Origin: Martinezella lusitana
GTDB taxonomy: Bacteria; Pseudomonadota; Alphaproteobacteria; Rhizobiales; Rhizobiaceae
Assembly (NCBI RefSeq): GCF_014207095.1
Contig: NZ_JACHBG010000001.1
Location: 1-64,000 of the forward strand
DNA: 64,000 bases
Direction of reading: 5' to 3'
Positions 46,213 through 55,473 of this stretch are shown here, piece by piece. Both the position numbers and the translations under genes were made by a program. The notes under the pieces are model-generated. The model made no database searches. It had not been told where the DNA came from and saw only the letters and a list, made by a program, of their open reading frames with translations. How positions within the stretch are numbered: the stretch's first letter is position 1; each line of letters starts with the position of its first letter.

Positions 46213-47280
46213 ATGGCAGCTGTCGAGCAACACGATCCGGCGGGTGGACGCCGCTTTTTCCAGCGGGCTTCCTTCACCGGCAATGCTTCCGAGTATTTTG
46301 GTATCTGGATCGTCAATATCCTGCTGACCATCATCACCCTGGGCATTTACTCGGCCTGGGCGAAGGTGCGGCGCAATCGATACTTCTATGGGAATACGGT
46401 TCTTCTGGACCACAGTTTCGAATATCACGCCAAGGGCAAGCAGATCCTCATCGGTCGGCTGATCGTGTTCGGCTTTCTCATTGTCATAAATATCTTGTCG
46501 CATGCCGCACCGCTGGCGTTGCTGGTGGTCTGGCCCATCATGCTGGTGATATTCCCATGGTTCCTCATGCGCGGCCTCAGGTTCAACGCGCGGGTTACGA
46601 GCTACCGCAATGTACGCTTCGATTTCGTAGGCACCTATGGTGGCGCGTTTAAAGCCATCTTCCTCGGTGCCCTGGTGACGGTGGTTTCGGTCGGGCTTCT
46701 GTCCCCGATCGCCAGTCGCTGGTTTTATAAATATGTCTTCGACAATCTTCGATATGGTGATCGGCCTTTCGCGACAGAGCCGCGGTTGGGCGCGCTTTAC
46801 GAGGCACTCATTACCGCAATTGCGATCATACTTGCGGCTGTCGTGGTCTTGGGGTTTTTCAGCGCCGCCATGATCGGTTTCGGCGGAAATTCGATGGGCT
46901 GGGGAATGGGCAGCATCAGCCTGTGGCATTGGATGATTGTGCTTGTTTTCCCGATTTACATATTGGCTGGCCTCTACTACCGCGCCGCGGTACGCAACAT
47001 CATCTGGTCGGCCGCAACGATTGACCGCCGCCATCAGCTCAGAAGTGATCTCGGTCGCCGGCGCTATGCGTGGATCGCGATTTCCAACGTCGTTGTTACC
47101 TTGGTAACCCTCGGATTGATGCGCCCCTGGGCGGCCGTACGCATGCAGCGTTTTCTCACCGAGCATACCGCGGTCCATGTCGACGGCGAGATCGGCGTCG
47201 TCTTCGATCAAATCCGCTCGACCGGCAGCGCGATCAGCGCGGAATATCTCGATGTCGATGGATTCGACTTTGGCTTCTGA
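46213..47280 (+). CDS. YjgN/DUF898 family multi-span membrane protein
   Basis: A 355-residue inner-membrane protein. Repeated spans (about residues 32-52, 85-105, 135-155, 195-215, 230-250, 285-305) and the blocks ILLTIITLGIYSAWAKVRRNRYFYGNT and VVTLVTLGLMRPWAAVRMQRF, near-copies of each other, are typical of the DUF898 family and suggest an internal duplication. The role is unknown. An AGGGGA site precedes the ATG. Its end overlaps the M48 protease gene. Confidence 0.85.
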   Translation: MAAVEQHDPAGGRRFFQRASFTGNASEYFGIWIVNILLTIITLGIYSAWAKVRRNRYFYGNTVLLDHSFEYHAKGKQILIGRLIVFGFLIVINILSHAAPLALLVVWPIMLVIFPWFLMRGLRFNARVTSYRNVRFDFVGTYGGAFKAIFLGALVTVVSVGLLSPIASRWFYKYVFDNLRYGDRPFATEPRLGALYEALITAIAIILAAVVVLGFFSAAMIGFGGNSMGWGMGSISLWHWMIVLVFPIYILAGLYYRAAVRNIIWSAATIDRRHQLRSDLGRRRYAWIAISNVVVTLVTLGLMRPWAAVRMQRFLTEHTAVHVDGEIGVVFDQIRSTGSAISAEYLDVDGFDFGF

Positions 47281-48355
47281 GCCGGAAACGATCGCGACGG
47301 GTGTTTGGCATCCGCCGCATTCGAGCCGGGAGGTTCCCGCCCGGCTGCTGGATGTCGGCGGCTCGCTGATTGTGGTGTCGAATGAGGACGGGGAGGAGAA
47401 CAGGCGACTCGTCTGGGGCGTTCGCTCCGATATCGAGATCAGTCAGCGCGTCGGCTCCGTTCCGCGCCGTATCGCTTTCGGAAATGAATCTGTTTTCGAA
47501 ACCCGAGATAACGACGCAATCGACACCTATCTGCGGAGCCGTGGAGAGGGGCGCAGCGGCGTCATTCATAACCTTGAGATCGTGCGCCCGAGGCTGATCG
47601 GTTTCATCCTGGCGGTGCTGGTTCTTGCCTCCGTCATCTATCGCTACGCCTTGCCGGCGTTGGTGGAAGTGGCCGTGCTGGTGACGCCGCCGGTAGTGCC
47701 GGAAATGATGTCGGCGGGAACAATGAAGACATTGGACCAAGTCACTTTCAGTTCCAGCAAGCTGTCTGCGGCGGAGCAAACGGAAATCCGCGACGATTTC
47801 GCCAGGATAGCTTCAAACGCACAGGGCGGCGCGAACCGCTATCACCTGAATTTCCGCGATGGCGGCCTCATTGGCGCCAACGCTTTCGCGCTGCCGGATG
47901 GCAATCTCGTTCTCACCGATCAGCTTGTAGAGCTTGCCGGAAGCGACAAGGAGATGATCAATGCCGTGCTCGGCCACGAGATCGGTCATGTCGAATACAA
48001 GCACAGTCTCCGCCAACTCTACACTGCTGCGGGTGTTGCCGGTCTCGTGCTTCTGATCGCTGGCGACGTCGGCTCCGGCGTGCAGGATATCCTCACGCAG
48101 GGCGGCGGCCTTCTTGCGCTGTCCTACTCCCGGCAAGCCGAGGCCCAGGCCGATCGTCGTTCGGTGGAGTTGATGCGGGCGGCCGGTAAAGATCCAATGG
48201 CGCTGTCACGCTTCTTCGATCTGCTCGAGATGAAGCTCAACGATCACGACAAGACCAGCATGCTCTCGACCCATCCGGGCACGCCAGAGCGCAAGCAGGC
48301 GATCCTCGACTATGTCCGGGAGCTGGAGGCCAAGGGAAGGCAGCCGAGCGGATAG
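47252..48355 (+). CDS. Membrane-anchored M48 metalloprotease
   Basis: A 367-residue protein. About 100 N-terminal residues form a separate soluble domain (with WGVRSDIEISQRVGSVPRRI), then comes one membrane span (about residues 108-130), then an M48 protease domain with the zinc site HEIGH (about H242-H246) and the third-ligand region in EAQADRRSVELM. This puts the protease domain on the periplasmic side. The start at 47252 or 47258 lies inside yjgN, giving an overlap of about 25 bases and likely translational coupling. M48 relatives take part in envelope protein quality control. Confidence 0.82.
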   Translation: MSMDSTLASEPETIATGVWHPPHSSREVPARLLDVGGSLIVVSNEDGEENRRLVWGVRSDIEISQRVGSVPRRIAFGNESVFETRDNDAIDTYLRSRGEGRSGVIHNLEIVRPRLIGFILAVLVLASVIYRYALPALVEVAVLVTPPVVPEMMSAGTMKTLDQVTFSSSKLSAAEQTEIRDDFARIASNAQGGANRYHLNFRDGGLIGANAFALPDGNLVLTDQLVELAGSDKEMINAVLGHEIGHVEYKHSLRQLYTAAGVAGLVLLIAGDVGSGVQDILTQGGGLLALSYSRQAEAQADRRSVELMRAAGKDPMALSRFFDLLEMKLNDHDKTSMLSTHPGTPERKQAILDYVRELEAKGRQPSG

Positions 48356-48380
48356 GAACTTTTGGGCCGACGAGATAAGC

Positions 48381-48395
48381 TGAATATTAATTTCA
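48381..48395. promoter_or_regulatory. IRO box upstream of rirA
   Basis: TGA-N9-TCA, the exact iron-responsive operator consensus of RirA in rhizobia, lies 80 bases before the rirA start in an AT-rich promoter region. It indicates autoregulation. Confidence 0.65.
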
Positions 48396-48475
48396 TATTT
48401 TGGAATTGTTCAAAACTAAGAAAGCCACTATATACGGTCCAACCCCCTAAGCGGCCTTGATTCCAGGAGATTGGC

Positions 48476-48964
48476 ATGCGTTTGACGAAACAGACCAATT
48501 ACGCCGTGCGCATGTTGATGTATTGCGCCGCCAATGACGGACACCTGAGCCGTATCCCGGAAATTGCTAGAGCGTACAGCGTATCCGAGCTGTTCCTGTT
48601 CAAAATCCTGCAGCCGCTGACCAAGGCGGGCCTTGTCGAAACCGTTCGTGGCCGCAATGGCGGCGTTCGCCTCGGCAAGCCCGCGACCGACATCAGCCTG
48701 TTCGACGTCGTCCGCGTTACCGAAGACAGCTTCGCCATGGCGGAATGTTTCGAGGATGGCGTCGTGGAATGTCCGCTGGTCGACAGCTGCGGTCTCAACT
48801 CGGCACTGCGCAAGGCACTGAACGCCTTCTTCGACGTGCTGACGCAATATTCCATCGACGATCTCGTCAAGGCCCGCCCGCAGATCAATTTCCTGCTCGG
48901 CCTGACCGATCAGGATCACCGGGCAATTGCGAAGAAGCCTTCGGTCGCCGCTCCCGCTGCCTGA
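48476..48964 (+). CDS. rirA: Rrf2-family iron-responsive regulator
   Basis: A 162-residue RirA. The winged helix starts MRLTKQTNYAVRMLMYCA, and the iron-sulphur cluster cysteines are C91, C99 and C105 (AECFEDGVVECPLVDSC). With the cluster it represses iron uptake genes; when iron is low the cluster is lost and repression ends. An IRO box upstream indicates that it controls itself. The gene is monocistronic with a terminator right after it. Confidence 0.95.
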   Translation: MRLTKQTNYAVRMLMYCAANDGHLSRIPEIARAYSVSELFLFKILQPLTKAGLVETVRGRNGGVRLGKPATDISLFDVVRVTEDSFAMAECFEDGVVECPLVDSCGLNSALRKALNAFFDVLTQYSIDDLVKARPQINFLLGLTDQDHRAIAKKPSVAAPAA

Positions 48965-48992
48965 TTCTGCTTCGAGTTGCAGAGCGCTTTCC

Positions 48993-49032
48993 ATCCGTGG
49001 TTGCCACCGGCAGCCGCGGATTTTTGTTTTTT
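48993..49032 (+). terminator. rirA terminator
   Basis: A 13-base stem with two G-T pairs and an ACC loop, starting ATCCG and ending CGGAT, is followed by TTTTTGTTTTTT. It begins 29 bases after the rirA stop. Confidence 0.85.
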
Positions 49033-49304
49033 GAGGCCCGTATGGCGGCCTTGGATGATCGGCATCTCGCCACGAGAAAGCATGAAATCGTCCTGAATCT
49101 GATAAAATCACGCAAAAATCTGGCAGAAAATTACCAATTCAGAGGTTTTTTCGGCCGAAAATTTCCAAACTCGGAAAATTGGAAAAAATTTAGGCGGGGC
49201 TTGTTGCTTTCAAACATAAAATAAAGTTCCATCGGCGCGATCCGAATGGGAACCTCTGGGGTATCCACGGCTTCAAAAGAATAACAAATCTGGGAAACGA
49301 TATC
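49033..49304. promoter_or_regulatory. AT-rich dppA upstream region
   Basis: No gene is supported here. The region is much richer in A and T than its neighbours and contains TTTTCGGCCGAAAA (49148-49161), a perfect 14-base palindrome, with inverted TTTCC/GGAAA pairs just after it. No IRO box is present. It should carry the dpp promoter and perhaps an operator. Confidence 0.45.
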
Positions 49305-50900
49305 ATGAAAAAGATTTCTGCCCTGCTGGCAGTGACAGCCTTGGCTTCGGTCATGGCAACGTCCGCCTGGTCGAAAACACTTGTCTATTGCTCGGAAAGC
49401 TCGCCGGAAGGCTTCGATCCGGGAATGTACACGGGAGGCAATACATTCGACGCCTCTTCGCGTACCGTTTACAGCCGTCTCGTCGAATTCAAGCACGGTG
49501 GCACCGAGATCGAGCCGGGCCTTGCCGAAAGCTGGACCGTTTCCCCCGATGGCAAGGAATATACGTTCAAGCTCCGCAAGGGCGTGAAGTTCCAGACCAC
49601 CGATTTCTTTACGCCGACGCGCGACCTCAACGCCGATGATGTCATCTTCGCCATCGGGCGCCAGATCAGCGCAGACAGCCCCTGGGCCAAGTACGTCGCT
49701 GGCGGTTCTTATGAATACGCCGACGGCATGGGCTTCCCCAAGCTGATCAAGTCGATCGAGAAGGTCGATGACCTCACCGTGAAGTTCGTGCTGAACCGCC
49801 CGGAAGCGCCTTTCCTCGCCGACCTGGCCATGGACTTCGGCTCGATCCTGTCGAAGGAATATGCAGACAAGCTGCAGGCCGACAAGAAGATGGAGCAGAT
49901 GAACCAGCAGCCGCTGGGCACCGGCCCGTTCACCTTCGTTGCCTACCAGCCTGATGCCGTCATCCGCTACAAGGCAAACGAAACCTACTTCAAGGGCAAG
50001 GAAAAGATCGACGATCTCGTCTTTGCAATCACGCCGGACGCATCCGTTCGCGCGCAGAAGCTGAAGTCTGGCGAATGCAACATCATGCCGTACCCGAACG
50101 CGGCCGATATTAAGGACCTCAAGGCCGACAAGAACCTCAATGTTCTCGAGCAGGCTGGTCTGAACGTTTCCTACCTCGCCTATAACACGCTGGTTGCTCC
50201 GTTCGACAAGGTCGAAGTGCGCAAGGCGCTCAACATGGCCGTCAGCAAGCAGGCCATCGTCGACGCCGTGTTCCAGGGCTCTGCCAAGGTTGCCACCAAC
50301 CCGATCCCGCCGACCATGTGGTCCTACAACAAGGAAGTGAAGGACGACGCCTACAACCCGGACGAAGCCAAGAAGCTGCTTGAAAAGGCTGGCGTCAAGG
50401 GTCTCAGCATGAAGATCTGGGCTATGCCGGTTTCGCGTCCTTACATGCTGAATGCGCGTCGCGCTGCCGAGCTGATGCAGGCAGATCTGGCCAAGATCGG
50501 CGTCAAGGTCGAGATCGTCACCTATGACTGGGCTCAGTACCTGAAGCTCTCCTCCGCTAAGGACCGCGACGGTGCGGCCATCCTCGGCTGGACCGGCGAC
50601 AACGGCGATCCGGACAACTTCCTTGACACACTGCTCGGCTGCGATGCCGTCGGTGGCAACAACCGTGCACAGTGGTGCAACAAGGAATTCGACGATCTGG
50701 TGAAGAAGGCCAAGCAGACGGCTGACGTCAAGGAGCGCACCAAGCTCTATGAACAGGCCCAGGTCATCTTTAAGCGCGAAGCACCATGGATGACGATCGA
50801 TCACTCCGAAGTCTTCATGCCAATGACGAAGAACGTCACCGGCTACTTCCAGGATCCGCTCGGCGTTCACCGCTTCGACGGCGTCGATATCGCCGAATAA
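49305..50900 (+). CDS. dppA: Dipeptide/oligopeptide ABC transporter, substrate-binding protein
   Basis: A 531-residue family 5 extracellular solute-binding protein. A Sec signal peptide spans about residues 1-22. TLVYCSESSPEGFDPGMYTGG is split over the mature start, and GTGPFTFVAYQPD and LLGWTGDNGDPDNFL-type blocks (about residues 205 and 425) are typical of DppA. It captures dipeptides, and in rhizobia possibly also delta-aminolevulinate or haem, which is an inference from relatives. It is first in dppABCDF and is separated from dppB by two hairpins. Confidence 0.92.
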   Translation: MKKISALLAVTALASVMATSAWSKTLVYCSESSPEGFDPGMYTGGNTFDASSRTVYSRLVEFKHGGTEIEPGLAESWTVSPDGKEYTFKLRKGVKFQTTDFFTPTRDLNADDVIFAIGRQISADSPWAKYVAGGSYEYADGMGFPKLIKSIEKVDDLTVKFVLNRPEAPFLADLAMDFGSILSKEYADKLQADKKMEQMNQQPLGTGPFTFVAYQPDAVIRYKANETYFKGKEKIDDLVFAITPDASVRAQKLKSGECNIMPYPNAADIKDLKADKNLNVLEQAGLNVSYLAYNTLVAPFDKVEVRKALNMAVSKQAIVDAVFQGSAKVATNPIPPTMWSYNKEVKDDAYNPDEAKKLLEKAGVKGLSMKIWAMPVSRPYMLNARRAAELMQADLAKIGVKVEIVTYDWAQYLKLSSAKDRDGAAILGWTGDNGDPDNFLDTLLGCDAVGGNNRAQWCNKEFDDLVKKAKQTADVKERTKLYEQAQVIFKREAPWMTIDHSEVFMPMTKNVTGYFQDPLGVHRFDGVDIAE

Positions 50901-50918
50901 CAAAAAATCTGTGAGAAT

Positions 50919-50970
50919 GCCCGGCTAGGACCGGGCGACCCGGCGGTCAGACACTCTGTCTGACCGCCGG
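50919..50970 (+). other. Tandem hairpins between dppA and dppB
   Basis: A first hairpin has arms GCCCGG and CCGGGC (50919-50936). A second has perfect 14-base arms with a CTC loop (50940-50970) and is followed by AAAAATTT. Neither has a proper T-run. They probably protect the dppA message and lower downstream expression. Confidence 0.65.
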
Positions 50971-50989
50971 AAAAATTTGGACAACTGTC

Positions 50990-51994
50990 ATGTTGCGATT
51001 TCTTCTCAGCCGCCTTGCGGTGTTGATCCCGACATTCCTTGGCGTGTCGATCGTTGCCTTTTCTTTCATTCGCCTGCTTCCTGGCGATCCAGTGATGCTG
51101 CTGTCGGGCGAGCGCGTCATGTCGCCGGAACGCCACGCGCAGATCTCGCATGATCTCGGCTACGACCAGCCGATGGTCGTTCAGTACGGCAAATATGTCT
51201 GGAACGCCTTGCAAGGCGACCTCGGCACCTCGATCACCACCAAGCGTGACGTGCTGACGGACTTCCTGACCTTCTTCCCGGCCACGCTCGAATTGTCGAT
51301 CTGTGCGATGATCCTGGCGATCTGTCTTGGTATCCCGGCCGGCGTGTTCGCCGCCGTCAAGCGAGGGACCTGGTTCGACCAGAGCGTCATGGGCGTCGCC
51401 CTGGTCGGCTATTCAATGCCGATCTTCTGGTGGGGCCTGCTGCTGATTATCGTTTTCAACGGCTATCTGCACTGGACGCCGGTTTCTGGCCGCATCGGCC
51501 TCATCTATTTCTTCAAGCCGATCACCGGCTTCATGCTGATCGACAGCCTTCTGTCCGGTCAGAAGGGTGCCTTCTGGTCCGCCTTCAATTCGCTGATCCT
51601 GCCGACGATCGTGCTTGGCACCATCCCGCTCGCCGTCATCGCGCGCCAGACGCGCTCCGCCATGCTCGAAGTGCTCGGTGAAGATTATGTGCGCACGGCG
51701 CGCTCAAAGGGTCTTTCGCCTCTGCGCGTCGTATCCGTGCATGCGCTGCGCAACGCCATGATCCCGGTCGTCACCACGATCGGCCTCCAGGTCGGCGTGC
51801 TGCTCGGCGGTGCCATTCTGACGGAGAGCATCTTCTCCTGGCCGGGCATCGGCAAATGGATGATCGATGCAGTCTTCAAGCGCGACTATCCGGTGGTGCA
51901 GGGTGGCCTGCTTCTGATCGCCGGTATCGTCATGCTCGTCAATCTCGCTGTCGACTTGCTCTACGGCTTCGTCAATCCACGCATTCGTCACTAG
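50990..51994 (+). CDS. dppB: Dipeptide ABC transporter, permease
   Basis: A 334-residue permease. The N-terminal span MLRFLLSRLAVLIPTFLGVS and GDPV motif begin the typical DppB domain, and the EAA-like loop DYVRTARSKGLSPLRVVSVHALRNA occurs around residue 228 (shown in part). It starts 89 bases after dppA and is followed 9 bases later by dppC. It should pair with DppC in the inner membrane. Confidence 0.92.
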   Translation: MLRFLLSRLAVLIPTFLGVSIVAFSFIRLLPGDPVMLLSGERVMSPERHAQISHDLGYDQPMVVQYGKYVWNALQGDLGTSITTKRDVLTDFLTFFPATLELSICAMILAICLGIPAGVFAAVKRGTWFDQSVMGVALVGYSMPIFWWGLLLIIVFNGYLHWTPVSGRIGLIYFFKPITGFMLIDSLLSGQKGAFWSAFNSLILPTIVLGTIPLAVIARQTRSAMLEVLGEDYVRTARSKGLSPLRVVSVHALRNAMIPVVTTIGLQVGVLLGGAILTESIFSWPGIGKWMIDAVFKRDYPVVQGGLLLIAGIVMLVNLAVDLLYGFVNPRIRH

Positions 51995-52003
51995 GAGCGG
52001 TCC

Positions 52004-52896
52004 ATGAGCACGGTAAGCGTCAAAACCGACCGTCCTTCCGCTCTCGCGGAGTTCTGGTATTACTTCTCTCGCAACAAGGGCGCCGTCATCGGCCTTGTGA
52101 TCTTCCTCTTCGTTCTGTTCCTGGCGATCTTCGCCGGCGTCGTGGCGCCGCATAATCCCGATGTCGCCTACGGCAGCGACATGCAGCGCTTGCCGCCGGC
52201 ATGGGTACAGGGCAGCAACAGCAGCTTCCTGCTCGGCACCGACGCCAACGGCCGCGATCTGCTGTCGCGCCTCATCTATGGCACGCGGTTCTCGCTGTTC
52301 ATCGGTCTCGTGGTCGCCTCGCTTTCGGCGCTCGCCGGTATCCTGATCGGCCTCGTCGCCGGCTACGTGCGTGGCCGTACCGACACGATCATCATGCGCA
52401 TCATGGACATCATCCTTGCCGTCCCGTCGCTGCTGCTCGCCCTGGTGCTGGTGGCAATCCTCGGGCCTGGCCTGACGAACGCCATGATTGCGATCTCCAT
52501 CGTCAACCAGCCGCATTTCGTCCGCCTGACACGCGCTTCGGTCATGACCGAACGCGACAAGGAATATGTCATCGCTTCGCGCGTCGCCGGCGCCGGGTCG
52601 CTGCGGCTGATGTTCAAGACGATCCTGCCGAATTGCCTTGGGCCGCTGATCGTGCAGGGCACGCTTGCCTTCTCGGCCGCCATTCTCGATGCGGCGGCAC
52701 TCGGCTTCCTCGGCCAGGGCGCCCAGCCGCCGACGCCGGAATGGGGCACGATGCTCGCGGACTCGCGTGAATTCTTCCAGAGCAACCCTTGGCTCGTTAC
52801 TTTCCCCGGTCTCTGCATCCTGATCACGGTTCTCGCCATCAATCTGATGGGCGACGGCCTGCGCGATGCGTTCGACCCGAAGCTGAAGAGGTCGTA

Positions 52897-52897
<1 letters not shown>
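52004..52897 (+). CDS. dppC: Dipeptide ABC transporter, permease
   Basis: A 297-residue permease with the DppC-type pattern: LLGTDANGRDLLSRLIYGTR at about residue 77 (a hallmark of the family) and the EAA-like loop EYVIASRVAGAGSLRLMFKT at about residue 187. Its stop shares a base with the dppD start (TAATG), showing coupling. It forms the channel with DppB. Confidence 0.93.
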
Positions 52898-53909
<1,012 letters not shown>

Positions 53910-53913
<4 letters not shown>

Positions 53914-54863
53914 CCGGCGCTGTTCTCGAAGGGCGCGATCTCGCCCGTTTCTACACCATCAAGCGCGGCAGCTTCAAACCGGAGGCGACCGTCAAGGCGC
54001 TGAACGGCGTCAGCTTCAGCCTGCAGTCGGGCCGCACGCTGGCCGTCGTCGGCGAATCCGGCTGCGGCAAGTCGACCCTTGCCCGCCTGGTCACCATGAT
54101 CGAAAATCCGACGGCGGGCGAATTGCTGATCGATGGCAAGCCGGCGCGGCTTGGCGACCGCAGCCTGCGCAGCGCCGTGCAGATCGTGTTTCAGAACCCT
54201 TATGGCTCGCTCAACCCGCGTCAGAAGGTCGGTTCCATCCTGGAAGAGCCACTGAAGATCAATACCGATGATGATGCCGCCACCCGCCGCCGCAAGGCCG
54301 AGGAGATGATGGCGCGTGTCGGCCTGCGCCCGGAGCACTATGATCGCTACCCGCACATGTTCTCCGGCGGCCAGCGTCAGCGCATCGCCATTGCGCGCGC
54401 CCTGATGCTGCGGCCGAAGGTGCTGGTGCTCGACGAGCCGGTTTCCGCGCTCGACCTGTCGATCCAGGCGCAGGTTCTGAACCTTCTGATGGACCTGCAG
54501 AAGGAGATGGGCCTCGCCTATCTCTTCATATCGCACGGCCTTTCCGTCGTCCGCCATATCGCCGACGACGTGATGGTGATGTATCTCGGCCGCCCGGTCG
54601 AAACCGGTACCGCCGAAGAGGTGTTCAGCCGTCCGCGCCATCCCTATACGGCAGCGCTTCTGTCGGCGACGCCGATCGCCGATCCGGACCGCGAGAAGAA
54701 CCGCATCCGCCTGCAGGGCGAGCTGCCGTCGCCGCTCAACCCTCCGACCGGCTGCCACTTCAATCCGCGTTGCTGGCGCGCTCAGGACAAGTGCCGGCAG
54801 GTCGCGCCGGAACTGGCGGGCGATGGCTCGCACAAATTTTCCTGTTTCTTTCCGCTGGATTGA
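53910..54863 (+). CDS. dppF: Dipeptide ABC transporter, ATPase DppF
   Basis: A 317-residue ATPase. Walker A is GESGCGKST (about residue 46), signature FSGGQRQRIAIARAL (about 150), Walker B VLVLDEPVSALD and C-terminal Cys pattern GCHFNPRCWRAQDKC. CAGGAGGTG just before the ATG is a strong ribosome-binding site, and the start overlaps dppD (ATGA). It completes dppABCDF and works with DppD as a heterodimer. Confidence 0.94.
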
Positions 54864-54936
54864 TCCAAGTTGCGAATCGGGCATGGCTGGCAAAGCGACC
54901 ATGCCCGATTCAGTTCAATCATTCCGGACAGGCCCG

Positions 54937-55470
54937 ATGCAGGATAATCAGGATACTCCTCTCGCCATCATCGTGATGGGCGTGAGCGGCAGCGGCAAAT
55001 CCTCGATCGGCGAGGGTGTCGCAGCCAGGCTCGGCATTCACTTCATCGAAGGCGATGCGCTGCATCCGGCGGCCAATGTTGAGAAGATGAGCAAGGGCAT
55101 TCCGCTCACCGACGAGGATCGCTGGCCCTGGCTCGAAAAGATCGGCCAGGAAATCGCCGCAAGCCTGGCCAAGGGGGAAGGCATCGCCGTTTCCTGCTCG
55201 GCGCTGAAGCGGACCTACCGCGAGCGGTTGCGAGCGTCCGCCGGCGGCCATCTCTATTTCATTTATCTCCACGGCTCGAAGGAGCTGCTGACGAAGCGCA
55301 TGGGCGAGCGCAAGGGACATTTCATGCCCGCATCGCTGCTCGAAAGCCAGCTGCAGACGCTGGAAGTGCCGACCGGCGAACCCGGCGTCGTAACCGTCGA
55401 CATCGACGATACGGTCGCGGCGATCGTCGATGCTTCCGTCAGGAATCTCCAGGCTATTCTCTCGAACTAA
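54937..55470 (+). CDS. gntK: Gluconokinase
   Basis: A 177-residue GntK-type kinase that phosphorylates gluconate to 6-phosphogluconate, feeding edd. Walker A is GVSGSGKSS (about residue 16). HFIEGDALHPAANVEKMSKGIPLTDEDRWPWL is split over about residues 35-66, with the substrate loop, and CSALKRTYRERLR follows. The ATG at 54937 gives the usual family length; earlier starts are possible. It follows dppF by 73 bases and may be read through from the dpp operon, though a link in function is not evident. Confidence 0.9.
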   Translation: MQDNQDTPLAIIVMGVSGSGKSSIGEGVAARLGIHFIEGDALHPAANVEKMSKGIPLTDEDRWPWLEKIGQEIAASLAKGEGIAVSCSALKRTYRERLRASAGGHLYFIYLHGSKELLTKRMGERKGHFMPASLLESQLQTLEVPTGEPGVVTVDIDDTVAAIVDASVRNLQAILSN

Positions 55471-55473
55471 AGC

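Noticed and set aside
49033..49304. IRO box upstream of dppA
   Set aside because: I looked for TGA-N9-TCA in this region; the nearest candidates have the wrong spacing.
49131..50903. A 590-codon minus-strand frame opposite dppA
   Set aside because: It mirrors the dppA codons exactly and shows no domain; dppA has the signal peptide and family blocks.
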